Shown here piece by piece: positions 16,141-24,341 of a DNA stretch of 40,383 bases; the stretch's first letter is position 1; the number at the start of each line of letters is the position of its first letter. The notes below the pieces were generated by a model, which saw only the letters and a program-made list of their open reading frames with translations, did no database searches and was not told where the DNA came from. The DNA is from JAZUCT01 sp045639255 (GTDB taxonomy: Bacteria; Bacillota; Clostridia; Christensenellales; UBA1242). The DNA lies in NCBI GenBank assembly GCA_045639255.1, contig JAZUCT010000053.1, positions 1-40,383 on the forward strand, read 5' to 3'. The translations under genes were made by a program, and so were the position numbers.

Positions 16141-17427
16141 TTAATCAACAATTTTATTTTTTGATTTTAATGTTGCAATAAGTTTTGACATTAAAATATC
16201 ATTTTTAACATAATTTAATCTGTTTTGATTAATTGTTTTCTTTAATTCTTCAAGTTTTTGGCCTTGTTTTTGAGCCATTTCTTCAAGTTTTGCATCAACT
16301 TCTTCATCAGTGATGAAAAGTTTTTCTGCTTTAATTATTGCTTCAAGAACAAGCCTTGTTTTAACCATTCTTTCAGCATTTTCTTTATTATCTTCCCTGA
16401 TTTCTTCAACTGTTTTGTTAAGATATTTTGCATAGTCTGCAAGTGTTAAACCTTGATACATTAATCTATATTCCATATCTTTCATTATTGCATCTTGTTG
16501 TTGAGATATCATTGATTCAGGAATTTCAACTTGTGAAGTTTTGCAAATTTCTTCAATAAGTTTGTTTTCAGCATCTTGTTCAGCGTGTTCAGCATAATGT
16601 GAATTAATGTGATTTTCAATATCTTTTTTATATTCTTCCAAAGTGTTGAATTCAGAAACATCTTTGGCAAATTCATCGTCTAACTCAGGCAATTGTTTTT
16701 CTTTAACAGCATGAAGAGTTACTGCAAAAACTGCATCTTTTCCAGCAAGGTCTGTTGCGCCATATTCTGCTGGGAAAGTTACTTTTACATCACGCTTTTC
16801 ACCTTTTTTCATGCCAACCATTTGTTCTTCAAAACCTGGAATGAATGAACCACTGCCAATTTCAAGATCGTAGTTATTTGCTGAACCGCCTTCGAATTTA
16901 ACACCATCAATTGAACCTTCAAAATCGATGTTTGCAATGTTCCCATTTTCAAGATCGTGTTCAACTTCAATAATTCTTGCAGCATGTTCTTGTGCATGAT
17001 GAAGTTCATGTTCAACTTCTTCTGCGGTTGCTTTTCTTACTTCTTTTTTAACTTCAAGGCCTTCATATGCGCCAAGTTTAACTTCTGGCATAACTTCAAC
17101 CAAAACTTTAAGTTGAAGTGTTGTTTTATCAAGCGCTTTAATATCCACCTTAGGTTCAGCAATTGGTTCAAAATCTTGTTCTTTTTCAAGAACTTCAGTG
17201 TAACCACCTGCAAAAGCAAGGTTTAAACCTTCTTCAATAAACACATGATCACCATATAATTTTTCAATCCTTGATTTAGGTGCTTTACCTGGTCTGAAAC
17301 CTTCAACTTTATATTTACCTTTGTTTTCTTCATAAGCCCTGTTAACATAATTAGCCCATTCTTCTGCGGTGAAATCCATTGTGATTTCCACTTGGTTTTT
17401 TTCAAGTTTTTTTAATTCGTATTTCAT
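16141..17427 (-). CDS. tig: trigger factor
   Basis: 428-aa ribosome-associated chaperone and peptidyl-prolyl isomerase. The N-terminal ribosome-binding loop is present ('GFRPGKAPKSRIEKLYG', about residues 43-60). The FKBP-type PPIase domain spans roughly 160-245 ('NIDFEGSIDGVKFEGGSANNYDLEIGSGSFIPGFEEQMVGMKKGE'), followed by the helical C-terminal chaperone arms. First gene of tig-clpP-clpX, behind a good promoter (17471-17499), with GGGAG 8 nt before the ATG. The sequence is Lys/Glu-rich, as usual for the family. Confidence 0.97.
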   Translation of the reverse strand: MKYELKKLEKNQVEITMDFTAEEWANYVNRAYEENKGKYKVEGFRPGKAPKSRIEKLYGDHVFIEEGLNLAFAGGYTEVLEKEQDFEPIAEPKVDIKALDKTTLQLKVLVEVMPEVKLGAYEGLEVKKEVRKATAEEVEHELHHAQEHAARIIEVEHDLENGNIANIDFEGSIDGVKFEGGSANNYDLEIGSGSFIPGFEEQMVGMKKGEKRDVKVTFPAEYGATDLAGKDAVFAVTLHAVKEKQLPELDDEFAKDVSEFNTLEEYKKDIENHINSHYAEHAEQDAENKLIEEICKTSQVEIPESMISQQQDAIMKDMEYRLMYQGLTLADYAKYLNKTVEEIREDNKENAERMVKTRLVLEAIIKAEKLFITDEEVDAKLEEMAQKQGQKLEELKKTINQNRLNYVKNDILMSKLIATLKSKNKIVD

Positions 17428-17470
17428 TTAAATTTCTCCCTTTGTTTTTTTAAAAATTACTAACCAGTTT

Positions 17471-17499
17471 ATTTTATCATAACTGTTTGATTTTAGCAA
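17471..17499 (-). promoter_or_regulatory. promoter of tig-clpP-clpX
   Basis: Minus strand: TTGCTA, 17 bp, TAAAAT with TGA before the -10 (extended -10). I see no CtsR-type tandem heptamer (GGTCAAA) around it. Confidence 0.75.
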
Positions 17500-17523
17500 G
17501 AGAAACATTTTATTTTTAGCAAC

Positions 17524-17546
17524 AAAAAAGCACAACTTAATGTGCA
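17524..17546 (-). terminator. terminator after gap
   Basis: Short stem GCACA / TGTGC with loop ACTTAA, followed on the minus strand by TTTTTT. Weak stem but good position, 13 nt past the gap stop. Confidence 0.6.
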
Positions 17547-17558
17547 ATTTTTGTTGAA

Positions 17559-18578
17559 TTAACAATTTTTATCGGTTAAACCAACATATTCAATTAAATC
17601 AACTGTTTTGTGTGAATAACCCCATTCATTATCATACCAAGCAACAAGTTTAACAAATTTATCAGTTAACATTATGCCCGCTTCTGCATCGAACACACAA
17701 GTTTGTTCTTCGCCAATAAAATCACTTGAAACAACTTTATCTTCTGTGTAGCCAAGCACACCTTTCATGTAAGTTTGACTGGCATTTTTGATTGCTTGTT
17801 TTATTTCTTCATAAGTTGTGCTTTTCTTTAAGTTAACAGTTAAATCAACAACTGAAACATCAAGGGTTGGCACACGGAAACTCATTCCTGTAAGTTTGCC
17901 TTTAAGTTGTGGCAAAACTTCGCCAACTGCTTTTGCAGCACCTGTTGAAGATGGAATTATGTTATAACTTGCTGCCCTTCCACCACGCCAATCTTTTTTT
18001 GATGGGCCATCAACTGTTAATTGAGTTGCTGTTGCAGAATGAATTGTGCTCATAAGCCCACTTTCAATTCCAAACTCTTTATCAATAACCTTTGCCAATG
18101 GTGCAAGGCAGTTTGTTGTGCAACTTGCATTTGAAATAACTTGCATATCTTTTGAATATTCTTGGTGATTAACACCCATAACAAACATAGGAACTCCGTT
18201 TTTGCCCGGTGCAGTTATTATAACCTTTTTTGCACCACCAACAAAGTGCCTTTCAGCATCTTCCTTTTTAACAAACTTTCCGGTTGCTTCGGCGATATAT
18301 TCTGCACCAACGCTTGCCCATTTTATGTTTTCTGGTTGCATTTCAGTGAAAAATGCAATTTCGTTGCCATTAACAACAAGTTTTCCATTTTTAACTTCAA
18401 CAGTTCCTTCAAATTTACGATGAATAGTATCGTGCTCGATCATATATTTTGCGTATTCAGGAGTTAAAAATGGGTCGTTGATTGCAACAACTTGCACATT
18501 TTTATGGCTTAAACTTGCCCTTAAAACAAGTTTTCCAATTCTTCCAAATCCGTTAATTCCAATTTTAATTTTTTCCAT
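17559..18578 (-). CDS. gap: glyceraldehyde-3-phosphate dehydrogenase, phosphorylating
   Basis: 339-aa glycolytic enzyme making 1,3-bisphosphoglycerate with reduction of NAD. The NAD-binding loop is GINGFGRIG (8-16); 'AINDPF' carries Asp35, the residue usual in NAD-specific enzymes. The active-site Cys153 lies in 'SNASCTTNCLAP' and His180 in 'MSTIHSATATQ'. The C-terminal 'WYDNEWGYSHKTVDLIEYV' is canonical. Monocistronic: own TATAAT promoter (18599-18627) and terminator; pgk and tpi are not adjacent. SD: GGGGG about 9 nt upstream of the ATG. Confidence 0.97.
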   Translation of the reverse strand: MEKIKIGINGFGRIGKLVLRASLSHKNVQVVAINDPFLTPEYAKYMIEHDTIHRKFEGTVEVKNGKLVVNGNEIAFFTEMQPENIKWASVGAEYIAEATGKFVKKEDAERHFVGGAKKVIITAPGKNGVPMFVMGVNHQEYSKDMQVISNASCTTNCLAPLAKVIDKEFGIESGLMSTIHSATATQLTVDGPSKKDWRGGRAASYNIIPSSTGAAKAVGEVLPQLKGKLTGMSFRVPTLDVSVVDLTVNLKKSTTYEEIKQAIKNASQTYMKGVLGYTEDKVVSSDFIGEEQTCVFDAEAGIMLTDKFVKLVAWYDNEWGYSHKTVDLIEYVGLTDKNC

Positions 18579-18598
18579 AAAAATTCCCCCTAAAATTT

Positions 18599-18627
18599 AT
18601 TATAAGCAAAAAATTTGAAATGAACAA
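18599..18627 (-). promoter_or_regulatory. promoter of gap
   Basis: Minus strand: TTGTTC, 17 bp, TATAAT. The resulting short leader holds a strong GGGGG SD. Confidence 0.8.
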
Positions 18628-18713
18628 CTAAAATAACAAATGTTATATATTTTAAACTGAAATTGTTTTTAACTTCAATGTTTTTGCTTTTAAATAAATT
18701 TAAGCAATTTGCA

Positions 18714-18719
18714 TATAAT
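18714..18719 (+). promoter_or_regulatory. -10 box of murG, predicted leaderless transcript
   Basis: Perfect TATAAT with exactly 6 nt to the ATG at 18726, so transcription should begin at the start codon. The -35 region (around 18690) is only TTAAAT. No SD is present. Confidence 0.6.
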
Positions 18720-18725
18720 TGAAAT

Positions 18726-19769
18726 ATGAGAAAAATTGTTTTTTGCGGTGGTGGAACTGCCGGGCATGTTATGCCAAACCTTGCATTAATTGAAGAACTT
18801 AAAGGAAAATTTGAAATATATTACATAGGCAGTGAAAACGGAATTGAAAAGAAGTTGGTTTCTGCCTACCCTTTTGTTAAATATTACAGTGTTGAAACAA
18901 CAAAATTAAAAAGAAAGTTGTGCTTAGATAATTTTTTAATACCCTTTAAATTATTTAAAGGCATTAGTAGTGCAAAAAAAATCCTTAAAGAAATTAAACC
19001 AAATGTTATTTTTTCAAAAGGTGGATTTGTTTCTGTGCCAACATGTTTGGCAGCAAAAAGTTTAAAAATTCCAGTTATATGCCACGAAAGTGATTTAAGC
19101 ATTGGGCTTGCAAATAAAATTATTTCAAAAAATGCAATTAAAACCTGTTGCAGTTTCAGAAAAACCGCAAGTGAAGTTAAAAATGGTGTTTTCACTGGAA
19201 CTCCAATAAGAAGTGAACTTTTTAATGGAAACAAAGAAAAAATTTTTAACACTTTTCATTTAAACCGAAACAAGCCAACATTATTGGTTGTGGGCGGAAG
19301 TTTAGGTGCAAAAGCATTGAATAACATTGTTTATGAATGCGCAAAAGAACTTTCAAAGAACTTTAATATTTTACATATTGTGGGAAAAGGCAATAAATGT
19401 GATTTGCAATTTAAAGACTATTTTCAGTTTGAATTTGTTGATAATATGGGCGATTTTTATGCAACAAGTGATGTTATTTTATCTAGGGCTGGAAGCAATG
19501 CAATTAACGAAATGCTTGCGTTATGCAAACCTATGTTACTTGTTCCTTTGCCCAAAACTGAAAGTCGTGGCGACCAAATTGAAAATGCTGAATATTTTAA
19601 AAAACAAGGCTTTTGTGAAGTGATTTTGCAAGAAAATGTTAGTTGTGAAAAACTTGTTAACAGTGTTAATGAATTGTTTAAAAACAGAAAAAATTATGTT
19701 GAAAAAATGAAACGAGTTGATTCAACAAATGCAATAAAAAACATTTGTGAAATAATTAAAAATGCATAA
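18726..19769 (+). CDS. murG: UDP-GlcNAc:lipid I N-acetylglucosaminyltransferase
   Basis: 347-aa peripheral membrane GT28 enzyme converting lipid I to lipid II. N-terminal GGGTAGHVMPNLAL is the family glycine-rich loop. 'FSKGGFVSVPTCLAAKSLKIPVICHESD' and the UDP-sugar-binding 'SRAGSNAINEMLALCKPMLLVPLP...GDQIENAEYF' complete the signature. Usually it sits behind ftsW/spoVE in the dcw cluster; here it is alone on the plus strand, separated from ftsW by more than 15 kb. No SD: upstream is AT-only sequence with a TATAAT box 6 nt before the ATG. A shared bidirectional hairpin separates it from the convergent HIT gene. Confidence 0.95.
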   Translation: MRKIVFCGGGTAGHVMPNLALIEELKGKFEIYYIGSENGIEKKLVSAYPFVKYYSVETTKLKRKLCLDNFLIPFKLFKGISSAKKILKEIKPNVIFSKGGFVSVPTCLAAKSLKIPVICHESDLSIGLANKIISKNAIKTCCSFRKTASEVKNGVFTGTPIRSELFNGNKEKIFNTFHLNRNKPTLLVVGGSLGAKALNNIVYECAKELSKNFNILHIVGKGNKCDLQFKDYFQFEFVDNMGDFYATSDVILSRAGSNAINEMLALCKPMLLVPLPKTESRGDQIENAEYFKKQGFCEVILQENVSCEKLVNSVNELFKNRKNYVEKMKRVDSTNAIKNICEIIKNA

Positions 19770-19794
19770 AAAAAGTGCAAAAATGCACTTTTTT
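19768..19794. terminator. bidirectional terminator between murG and the HIT gene
   Basis: Stem AAAAAAGTGCA / TGCACTTTTTT with an AAAA loop overlaps the stop codons of both convergent genes. Confidence 0.85.
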
Positions 19795-20197
19795 AGTTTA
19801 GTTTAAGTTTTTCGGCAACAGAAGCAAAGTTTGAATTTTTCTTTTCTTGTTTTGCATACATATTCATATTATCTCCATTTTTTCGTGGCATAATATGAAT
19901 ATGCAAATGTTTAACTGATTGATGTGCACTTTCGCCACTGTTATTTAAAATGTTAACGCCATCATATCCACAGTTGTTAACATAGTGATTTGAAATTTTT
20001 TGCACAACTTCCATTAATTCATTTAATGTTTCTTTATTGCAATCAAGCATTGAATTAAAATGTTGTTTTGGAACAACAAGAGTATGCCCTTCAAAATCGT
20101 CTGCAACATCAAGAAAAGCATATACATTTTTATTTTCATAGATTTTATGGCTTGGAATTTCGCCATTTATTATTTTACAAAATAAGCAATCTTTCAT
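19793..20197 (-). CDS. HIT-family nucleotide hydrolase/transferase
   Basis: 134-aa histidine-triad protein of the Hint/HinT type: N-terminal 'CLFCKIINGEIPSHKIYE' with Cys4 and Cys7 as in zinc-binding Hint proteins, 'GHTLVVPKQHF', and the triad HLHIH (97-101). Members hydrolyse AMP-linked substrates such as adenosine phosphoramidates; the physiological substrate is uncertain. The start at 20197 follows AAAGGA by 8 nt; a TTG at 20218 is in frame but would overlap the protease gene and lacks an SD. It lies 13 nt after the serine-protease gene and is probably cotranscribed with tetR and the protease. Confidence 0.93.
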   Translation of the reverse strand: MKDCLFCKIINGEIPSHKIYENKNVYAFLDVADDFEGHTLVVPKQHFNSMLDCNKETLNELMEVVQKISNHYVNNCGYDGVNILNNSGESAHQSVKHLHIHIMPRKNGDNMNMYAKQEKKNSNFASVAEKLKLN

Positions 20198-20210
20198 ATA
20201 ATTTATCCTT

Positions 20211-21032
20211 TTAAGCAACTATTGTTGGAAAATCAGTTATTTGGTTTTGCGCTTGTGTTATGAATGTTTTTATTGTTGAAAGTGGAATGGCATAATTATC
20301 GGTATCAACATCTTCTGTTCCCCAAGTGTTCATGCCAACTAAGTTGCCTTGAATATCGGTTAATGCTCCGCCACTGTTACCTGGTTTTATAAGTGCTGTG
20401 TGGTTTATAACCATATAAGTTACATTTTCAATGTTTGTTAAACCTAGATTTACGCCATATGTTACGGTGAATTTAACACCATTTGGATTTCCTACTGCCA
20501 AAACAAATTCATTGGTTCCTAAATCAAGCCCCGTTCTGTTTGTTAGGTTTGCAATGCCCAAATTTTCGGTTGAAATGAAACTTATTATTGCCATATCGTT
20601 TGCCGAATCTTTAATAAGAACTTGGGCGGTATATTCTTTTCCGCTTAATGTTTCAACTTTATAAGAATGATATAAGTAAGTTCCATAATTAATTACATGA
20701 AAATTGGTTATTGCATAATAAGTGTTTGTTGAAGCATTTTTGCCAATTATACTGCCTGAACCAATGTTGGTTTGCTCGTCTGACGAGTAGGAAGTTTTAT
20801 AGTTATACATTGTTGTTTCAATATATATGTTAAACTTGCGAATTGAATCACGAGTTTGCATTAATTGTTCAAGCGTTTCGTTTTCGTTAAGTTTAATTGG
20901 AGATGCTGCTGTGTATGGATAATATGTTCCATAATATAAATAGTTTAACACATCTTTAATTGAACAAGCACTTAACAAAACTGTTGAGGTTATTAAAATT
21001 GCAATAACAATTGCTTTTTTAAATTTTTTCAT
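20211..21032 (-). CDS. trypsin-like serine protease lipoprotein (DegP/HtrA-like catalytic domain, no PDZ)
   Basis: 273-aa surface lipoprotein. Signal peptide with lipobox LLSAC gives lipidated Cys23. The S1 chymotrypsin-fold triad is visible: His112 ('YYAITNFHVI'), Asp146 ('KDSANDMAIISF') and Ser220 ('IKPGNSGGAL'). The protein ends shortly after the 'DNYAIPLSTI' segment, so it lacks the PDZ domain of HtrA proteins. SD AAGGTG. It is 16 nt downstream of tetR and 13 nt upstream of the HIT gene, suggesting a tetR-protease-HIT transcript under the autoregulated tetR promoter. It may act in envelope protein quality control, which is inference. Confidence 0.9.
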   Translation of the reverse strand: MKKFKKAIVIAILITSTVLLSACSIKDVLNYLYYGTYYPYTAASPIKLNENETLEQLMQTRDSIRKFNIYIETTMYNYKTSYSSDEQTNIGSGSIIGKNASTNTYYAITNFHVINYGTYLYHSYKVETLSGKEYTAQVLIKDSANDMAIISFISTENLGIANLTNRTGLDLGTNEFVLAVGNPNGVKFTVTYGVNLGLTNIENVTYMVINHTALIKPGNSGGALTDIQGNLVGMNTWGTEDVDTDNYAIPLSTIKTFITQAQNQITDFPTIVA

Positions 21033-21048
21033 ATTTTCACCTTTTTTA

Positions 21049-21639
21049 TTATTTTATATATGCATCTTTATAAAACCTTGATTTAAGCAATTCAATATAT
21101 TCGCTTAATTCAATAACTTTATGTTTAAGTTGTTCTTTGCTTGATGGAGTTACTTTAAAAATGCCATCGGTTACCCAAACAATCATTTTTGCACAAGCAT
21201 TTATATCTTTTTCATCTTTAAACTTAAATTTATCGGCTTTTTTGGTGAATAAATTAAGTTGTGATAAATCAATAGAATTTAACTTTTCGTGCAATTCATT
21301 TACAACTTCTTTTGAATCTTCAAAATAAGATTTCATTAAAAAATCGTAAGCATAAGGAATTTTAAGCATAAACATTATTCTTTTTTGCATAATTTGTTCA
21401 ATTCGAGCAAAAAAATCTGTTTCTGTTATTTTTTCAGTGTTAACAATTTTATCTAATATTAACGAACAATAATCAATTAATGTTAAAAAAAACTGTTTTT
21501 TGCTTTTAAAATGATAAAATAAAAGCCCTTTTGCAACATTTGCTGTTTCAACAATATCACTTATTGAAGTTTTATCATAGCCATTTTTTGAAAAACATTT
21601 AAGCCCAGCATTAATTAATAATTGTTTTTTATTATCCAT
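21049..21639 (-). CDS. TetR/AcrR-family transcriptional regulator
   Basis: 196-aa dimeric repressor type. The N-terminal TetR helix-turn-helix (about 8-50: 'AGLKCFSKNGYDKTSISDIVETANVAKGLLFYHFKSKKQFF') is canonical; the ligand-binding C-terminus is divergent as usual, so the inducer cannot be predicted. A perfect 17-bp palindrome overlaps the -35 of its own promoter, so autorepression is very likely. It is divergent from an SDR gene and followed closely by a protease lipoprotein and a HIT gene. SD GAGGG about 7 nt before the ATG. Confidence 0.93.
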   Translation of the reverse strand: MDNKKQLLINAGLKCFSKNGYDKTSISDIVETANVAKGLLFYHFKSKKQFFLTLIDYCSLILDKIVNTEKITETDFFARIEQIMQKRIMFMLKIPYAYDFLMKSYFEDSKEVVNELHEKLNSIDLSQLNLFTKKADKFKFKDEKDINACAKMIVWVTDGIFKVTPSSKEQLKHKVIELSEYIELLKSRFYKDAYIK

Positions 21640-21665
21640 AATTATTCCCTCTTTTGTGTTAAATT

Positions 21666-21695
21666 ATTATAACATCTTTTGACCATGATGGTCAA
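21666..21695 (-). promoter_or_regulatory. promoter of tetR
   Basis: Minus strand: TTGACC, 18 bp, TATAAT with TGT before it (extended -10). The -35 lies inside the operator palindrome. Confidence 0.8.
21679..21695. promoter_or_regulatory. TetR operator palindrome
   Basis: TTGACCAT-G-ATGGTCAA: perfect 8-bp arms around one central base, in the divergent tetR/SDR region and overlapping the tetR -35. Its size and symmetry are typical of a TetR dimer site. Confidence 0.8.
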
Positions 21696-21762
21696 CTGCA
21701 ATTTATTTAATTTGCTTTATTATTTTTTATAATTGGGCTATAATATTTTTAGGAGATTTTTT

Positions 21763-22539
21763 ATGAGAATTGCAATTGTAACTGGCGCATCAAGTGGCAT
21801 GGGAAAAGAATTTGCTAAAAAAATTGATGAATTGAAACTTGATGAAATTTGGGGCATTGCCCTGGGTGAAGAAGATTTAATTAAAACTGGAAATGAATTA
21901 AAAACTTCATTTAAAAGTTTTAACCTTGATTTAACAAATGCTGAAAATTTTAAAATTATTGAAGATAAATTAAAACAAGAAAATCCACAAGTTGAAATTC
22001 TTGTTAATTGCAGTGGGTTTGGCAAGTTTGGAAGATATGATGAAATTCCAACCGATGCATTGTTAAATATGATTGACCTTAACTGCAAGGCACTTGTGCA
22101 TTTAACACAACTTGTTCTTCCGTTTATGCCAAATAAGGCAAGAATTGTTCAGTTTGGTTCAATTTCTGCTTTTCAACCAGTGCCTTGGATTGCCGTTTAT
22201 GGTGCAACAAAAGCCTTTGTTGTAAGTTATTCAAGGGCTTTAAATGTTGAACTTAAACCAAGAAAAATAAGCGTAACTTGCATTTGTCCATATTGGACAA
22301 AAACCGCATTCTTTAAGCGTGCTGTTAACCCAAATAACAAAGTTATAACACACTATGCTGTTATGTATGACCCACAAAAAGTTATAAAAAAAGCATTTAA
22401 AGATGTTATGAAAAGAAAAGAATTATCTATTTATGGCTTTGTTGCAAGTGCACAAGCAAAACTTGTTAAAATTTTGCCACACAAACTTGTTATGGCAATT
22501 TGGTGCAAACAACAAAACTTTAAAAAACGATATAAATAA
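21763..22539 (+). CDS. short-chain dehydrogenase/reductase (SDR)
   Basis: 258-aa classical SDR oxidoreductase. TGASSGMG (7-14) binds the NAD(P) cofactor; catalytic Ser135 ('GSISAF'), Tyr146 and Lys150 ('YGATK') are present; the usual NNAG reads NCSG (82-85). The C-terminal tail ('KLVKILPHKLVMAIWCKQQNF') is basic and amphipathic, as in SDRs that work on lipophilic substrates. The start at 21763 has AGGAG 7 nt upstream; an in-frame TTG at 21733 would include that SD. A TATAAT box lies at 21739-21744. It is divergent from tetR, with the operator about 45 nt upstream of the -10, so TetR control is possible. Substrate unknown. Confidence 0.9.
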   Translation: MRIAIVTGASSGMGKEFAKKIDELKLDEIWGIALGEEDLIKTGNELKTSFKSFNLDLTNAENFKIIEDKLKQENPQVEILVNCSGFGKFGRYDEIPTDALLNMIDLNCKALVHLTQLVLPFMPNKARIVQFGSISAFQPVPWIAVYGATKAFVVSYSRALNVELKPRKISVTCICPYWTKTAFFKRAVNPNNKVITHYAVMYDPQKVIKKAFKDVMKRKELSIYGFVASAQAKLVKILPHKLVMAIWCKQQNFKKRYK

Positions 22540-22545
22540 TTATTA

Positions 22546-22572
22546 AAAAAGTGAGAAAATTTCTCACTTTTA
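22546..22572. terminator. hairpin between the SDR gene and a small minus-strand ORF
   Basis: 10-bp perfect arms AAAGTGAGAA / TTCTCACTTT with A- and T-runs outside; usable from both sides. Confidence 0.85.
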
Positions 22573-22665
22573 TTTTTTTATTATGACACACGCAATTCTG
22601 TTGCCTGACACAATTTGACTTAGTTCGTTTATTGCATTTTGTATATGCTTATTATTAAAAAACAT
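22570..22665 (-). CDS. possible 31-aa small protein
   Basis: A short ORF (MFFNNKHIQNAIN...IACVIIKK, 31 codons) lies in the 213-bp gap between the SDR and FAD-oxidoreductase genes, antisense to both. In its favour are a very strong SD (GGGGGG, 7 nt before the ATG) and a terminator directly at the stop codon. The peptide is amphipathic: a polar first two-thirds and a hydrophobic IACVII end before KK. I do not recognise it. No convincing promoter is visible upstream, and an ORF this short can arise by chance; the SD-ORF-terminator arrangement is what makes it worth listing. Confidence 0.4.
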   Translation of the reverse strand: MFFNNKHIQNAINELSQIVSGNRIACVIIKK

Positions 22666-22753
22666 ACATTATCCCCCCATAGTTGAATGTATGATTTTAT
22701 TTTTTGTTGAGTGAATTATGATTAATTTTTTAAGATAAGTAAATAATTAATTT

Positions 22754-24169
22754 ATGAAAAAAATAATTATTATTGGTGCAGGTGTTAGTGGCCTTTCTGC
22801 TGGCATTTTTGCACAAAAGAAAAATTATGAAACTTTAATTTTTGAAAAAAATCATTTTGCAGGTGGAAATCTTACTGGCTGGAAAAGAAAAAATTGTTAT
22901 ATTGATAATTGCATTCACTGGTTAAATGGTTCAAAAAATGGCAATTTTTTAAATAAAATTTGGAATGAAGTTGGTGCTTTTGATAACCTTGAATTTTATC
23001 AAAGTGATAATTTTATTGTTAGTGAATTTGAAAATGAGCAAATTTCATTAAATAAAAATCTTGAAACAACACATAAAGCAATGCTTAAAATTGCACCAGA
23101 AGATATTATTCAAATTGAAAAATTTATTGATGCAACAAAGTTGGTATGTGAACTTGAAAATCATAAAGGGTTTGGTTATTTAAACAAGTTATTTCAAATT
23201 TATTTAATTTATAAAAACAAAACAATTGGTGAAGTTGCTAATAAGTTTAAAAATCCACTTTTAAGAAAACTTTTAACAGATTATATTATTGAAGAGTATT
23301 CCATTTACACTTTAATTTATGCTTATGCAACTTTTGTTATGGGTGATGGAAAAGTTTTAAAAGATGGTTCACTTAAAATGGCGGAAAATATTGCAAACAA
23401 ATATGTTTCACTTGGTGGTAAAATAAAATTTAACAGCCCTGTTAGTGAAATAATTGTTAAAAACAAAAAAGCCATTGGCGTTAAGCTTGAAAATGGTGAA
23501 GAACATCATTCGAACTATGTGATTTGTTGCACTGACCCACAAACTGCTTTTAATAAATTTTTAACAAATGTTAAAATGCCTGTTGGTTTGCAAAAATTTT
23601 ATAACAATAAAACAATGTATCCTGTTATAAGCAGTTTTCATGTTGCATATAAGGTTAAAAACAAAGTTAACATGCCAGAAACATTTGTTTTTGAAACATC
23701 AAAAACAATTAAAATTGGTGCAACTGAATATAGCAGAATTATGTTAAGAAATTATGCTTATGGAAAAGATTTTACGCCTGATGAAAGTTCTGTTTTGCAA
23801 GTGTTTTTGCTTCAACGAGAAAAAGATTATGATGCTTGGGAAAGCCTTTCAAAAACTGAATATGAATTTGAAAAACAAAAAATTGTTAAACAATTAACAA
23901 ATGAGATTGTTAACAGATTTGCTGAAATTGAGTTAGAATTTTTGGATTGTTGGACACCTTTTACTTATACAAAATATTTTGATGCTTACAAAGGTTCTTA
24001 CATGAGTTTTGGAATAACAAAAAATTTTAAGTTTTTAACTTTTCCATTTAAATGTTCAAAAATTAAAAATTTATATTTCGCTTCACAATGGAACAAAATG
24101 TTTGGTGGACTTCCAAACGCACTTTTAAGCGGAAAAAACTGCATTAAAGAAATTTTCAAACATAGATAA
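22754..24169 (+). CDS. FAD-dependent oxidoreductase, phytoene desaturase/CrtI-like
   Basis: 471-aa flavoprotein. The N-terminal Rossmann motif 'IIIIGAGVSGLSAGIFAQKKNYETLIFEKNHFAGGNLTGW' is the dinucleotide-binding plus GG motif of the CrtI/amine-oxidase superfamily. The C-terminal 'KIKNLYFASQWNKMFGGLPNALLSGKNCIKEIF' is the matching FAD-closing motif. 'CIHWLNGS' and 'CTDPQTAFNKFL' fit the carotenoid-desaturase-like retinol saturase/uncharacterised branch more than classical CrtI; no other isoprenoid genes are near, so the substrate is open. There is no SD; a weak TTGAGT-18 bp-TAAGAT pair would give a leader of only about 11 nt. It is downstream of the SDR gene, separated by a terminator. Confidence 0.88.
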   Translation: MKKIIIIGAGVSGLSAGIFAQKKNYETLIFEKNHFAGGNLTGWKRKNCYIDNCIHWLNGSKNGNFLNKIWNEVGAFDNLEFYQSDNFIVSEFENEQISLNKNLETTHKAMLKIAPEDIIQIEKFIDATKLVCELENHKGFGYLNKLFQIYLIYKNKTIGEVANKFKNPLLRKLLTDYIIEEYSIYTLIYAYATFVMGDGKVLKDGSLKMAENIANKYVSLGGKIKFNSPVSEIIVKNKKAIGVKLENGEEHHSNYVICCTDPQTAFNKFLTNVKMPVGLQKFYNNKTMYPVISSFHVAYKVKNKVNMPETFVFETSKTIKIGATEYSRIMLRNYAYGKDFTPDESSVLQVFLLQREKDYDAWESLSKTEYEFEKQKIVKQLTNEIVNRFAEIELEFLDCWTPFTYTKYFDAYKGSYMSFGITKNFKFLTFPFKCSKIKNLYFASQWNKMFGGLPNALLSGKNCIKEIFKHR

Positions 24170-24174
24170 AATTA

Positions 24175-24224
24175 ACAAAAAAACACCCTTTCGGGTGTTT
24201 CTTTTGGTGCGGATGAAGGGACTT
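24175..24224. repeat. 50-bp direct repeat, distal copy (terminator plus tRNA-Leu 3' end)
   Basis: Identical to 24342-24391. It contains a copy of the tRNA terminator (AAACACCC-GAAA-GGGTGTTT on the minus strand) and the last 20 nt of tRNA-Leu including CCA, with no 5' part of the tRNA. The 117 bp between the copies (24225-24341) is visibly GC-richer than its surroundings and contains no gene I can support. Confidence 0.85.
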
Positions 24225-24341
24225 ACTCCGTTTCACTTTCATGCCGGGGTGCTGAAAACTTGCCTTTGGGCAACTTTTCCGGGCGCACCCGTTCAAGCCC
24301 CTTTTTCGCTTCGCTTTTTTGCTTTCGGAATTCATCCACTT

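Noticed and set aside
17428..17500. CtsR or HrcA/CIRCE control of tig-clpP-clpX
   Set aside because: No GGTCAAA tandem heptamers and no CIRCE-type inverted repeat are visible around the promoter.
24205..24224. Second tRNA-Leu gene
   Set aside because: Only the last 20 nt of the tRNA are duplicated; no anticodon arm or 5' half exists.
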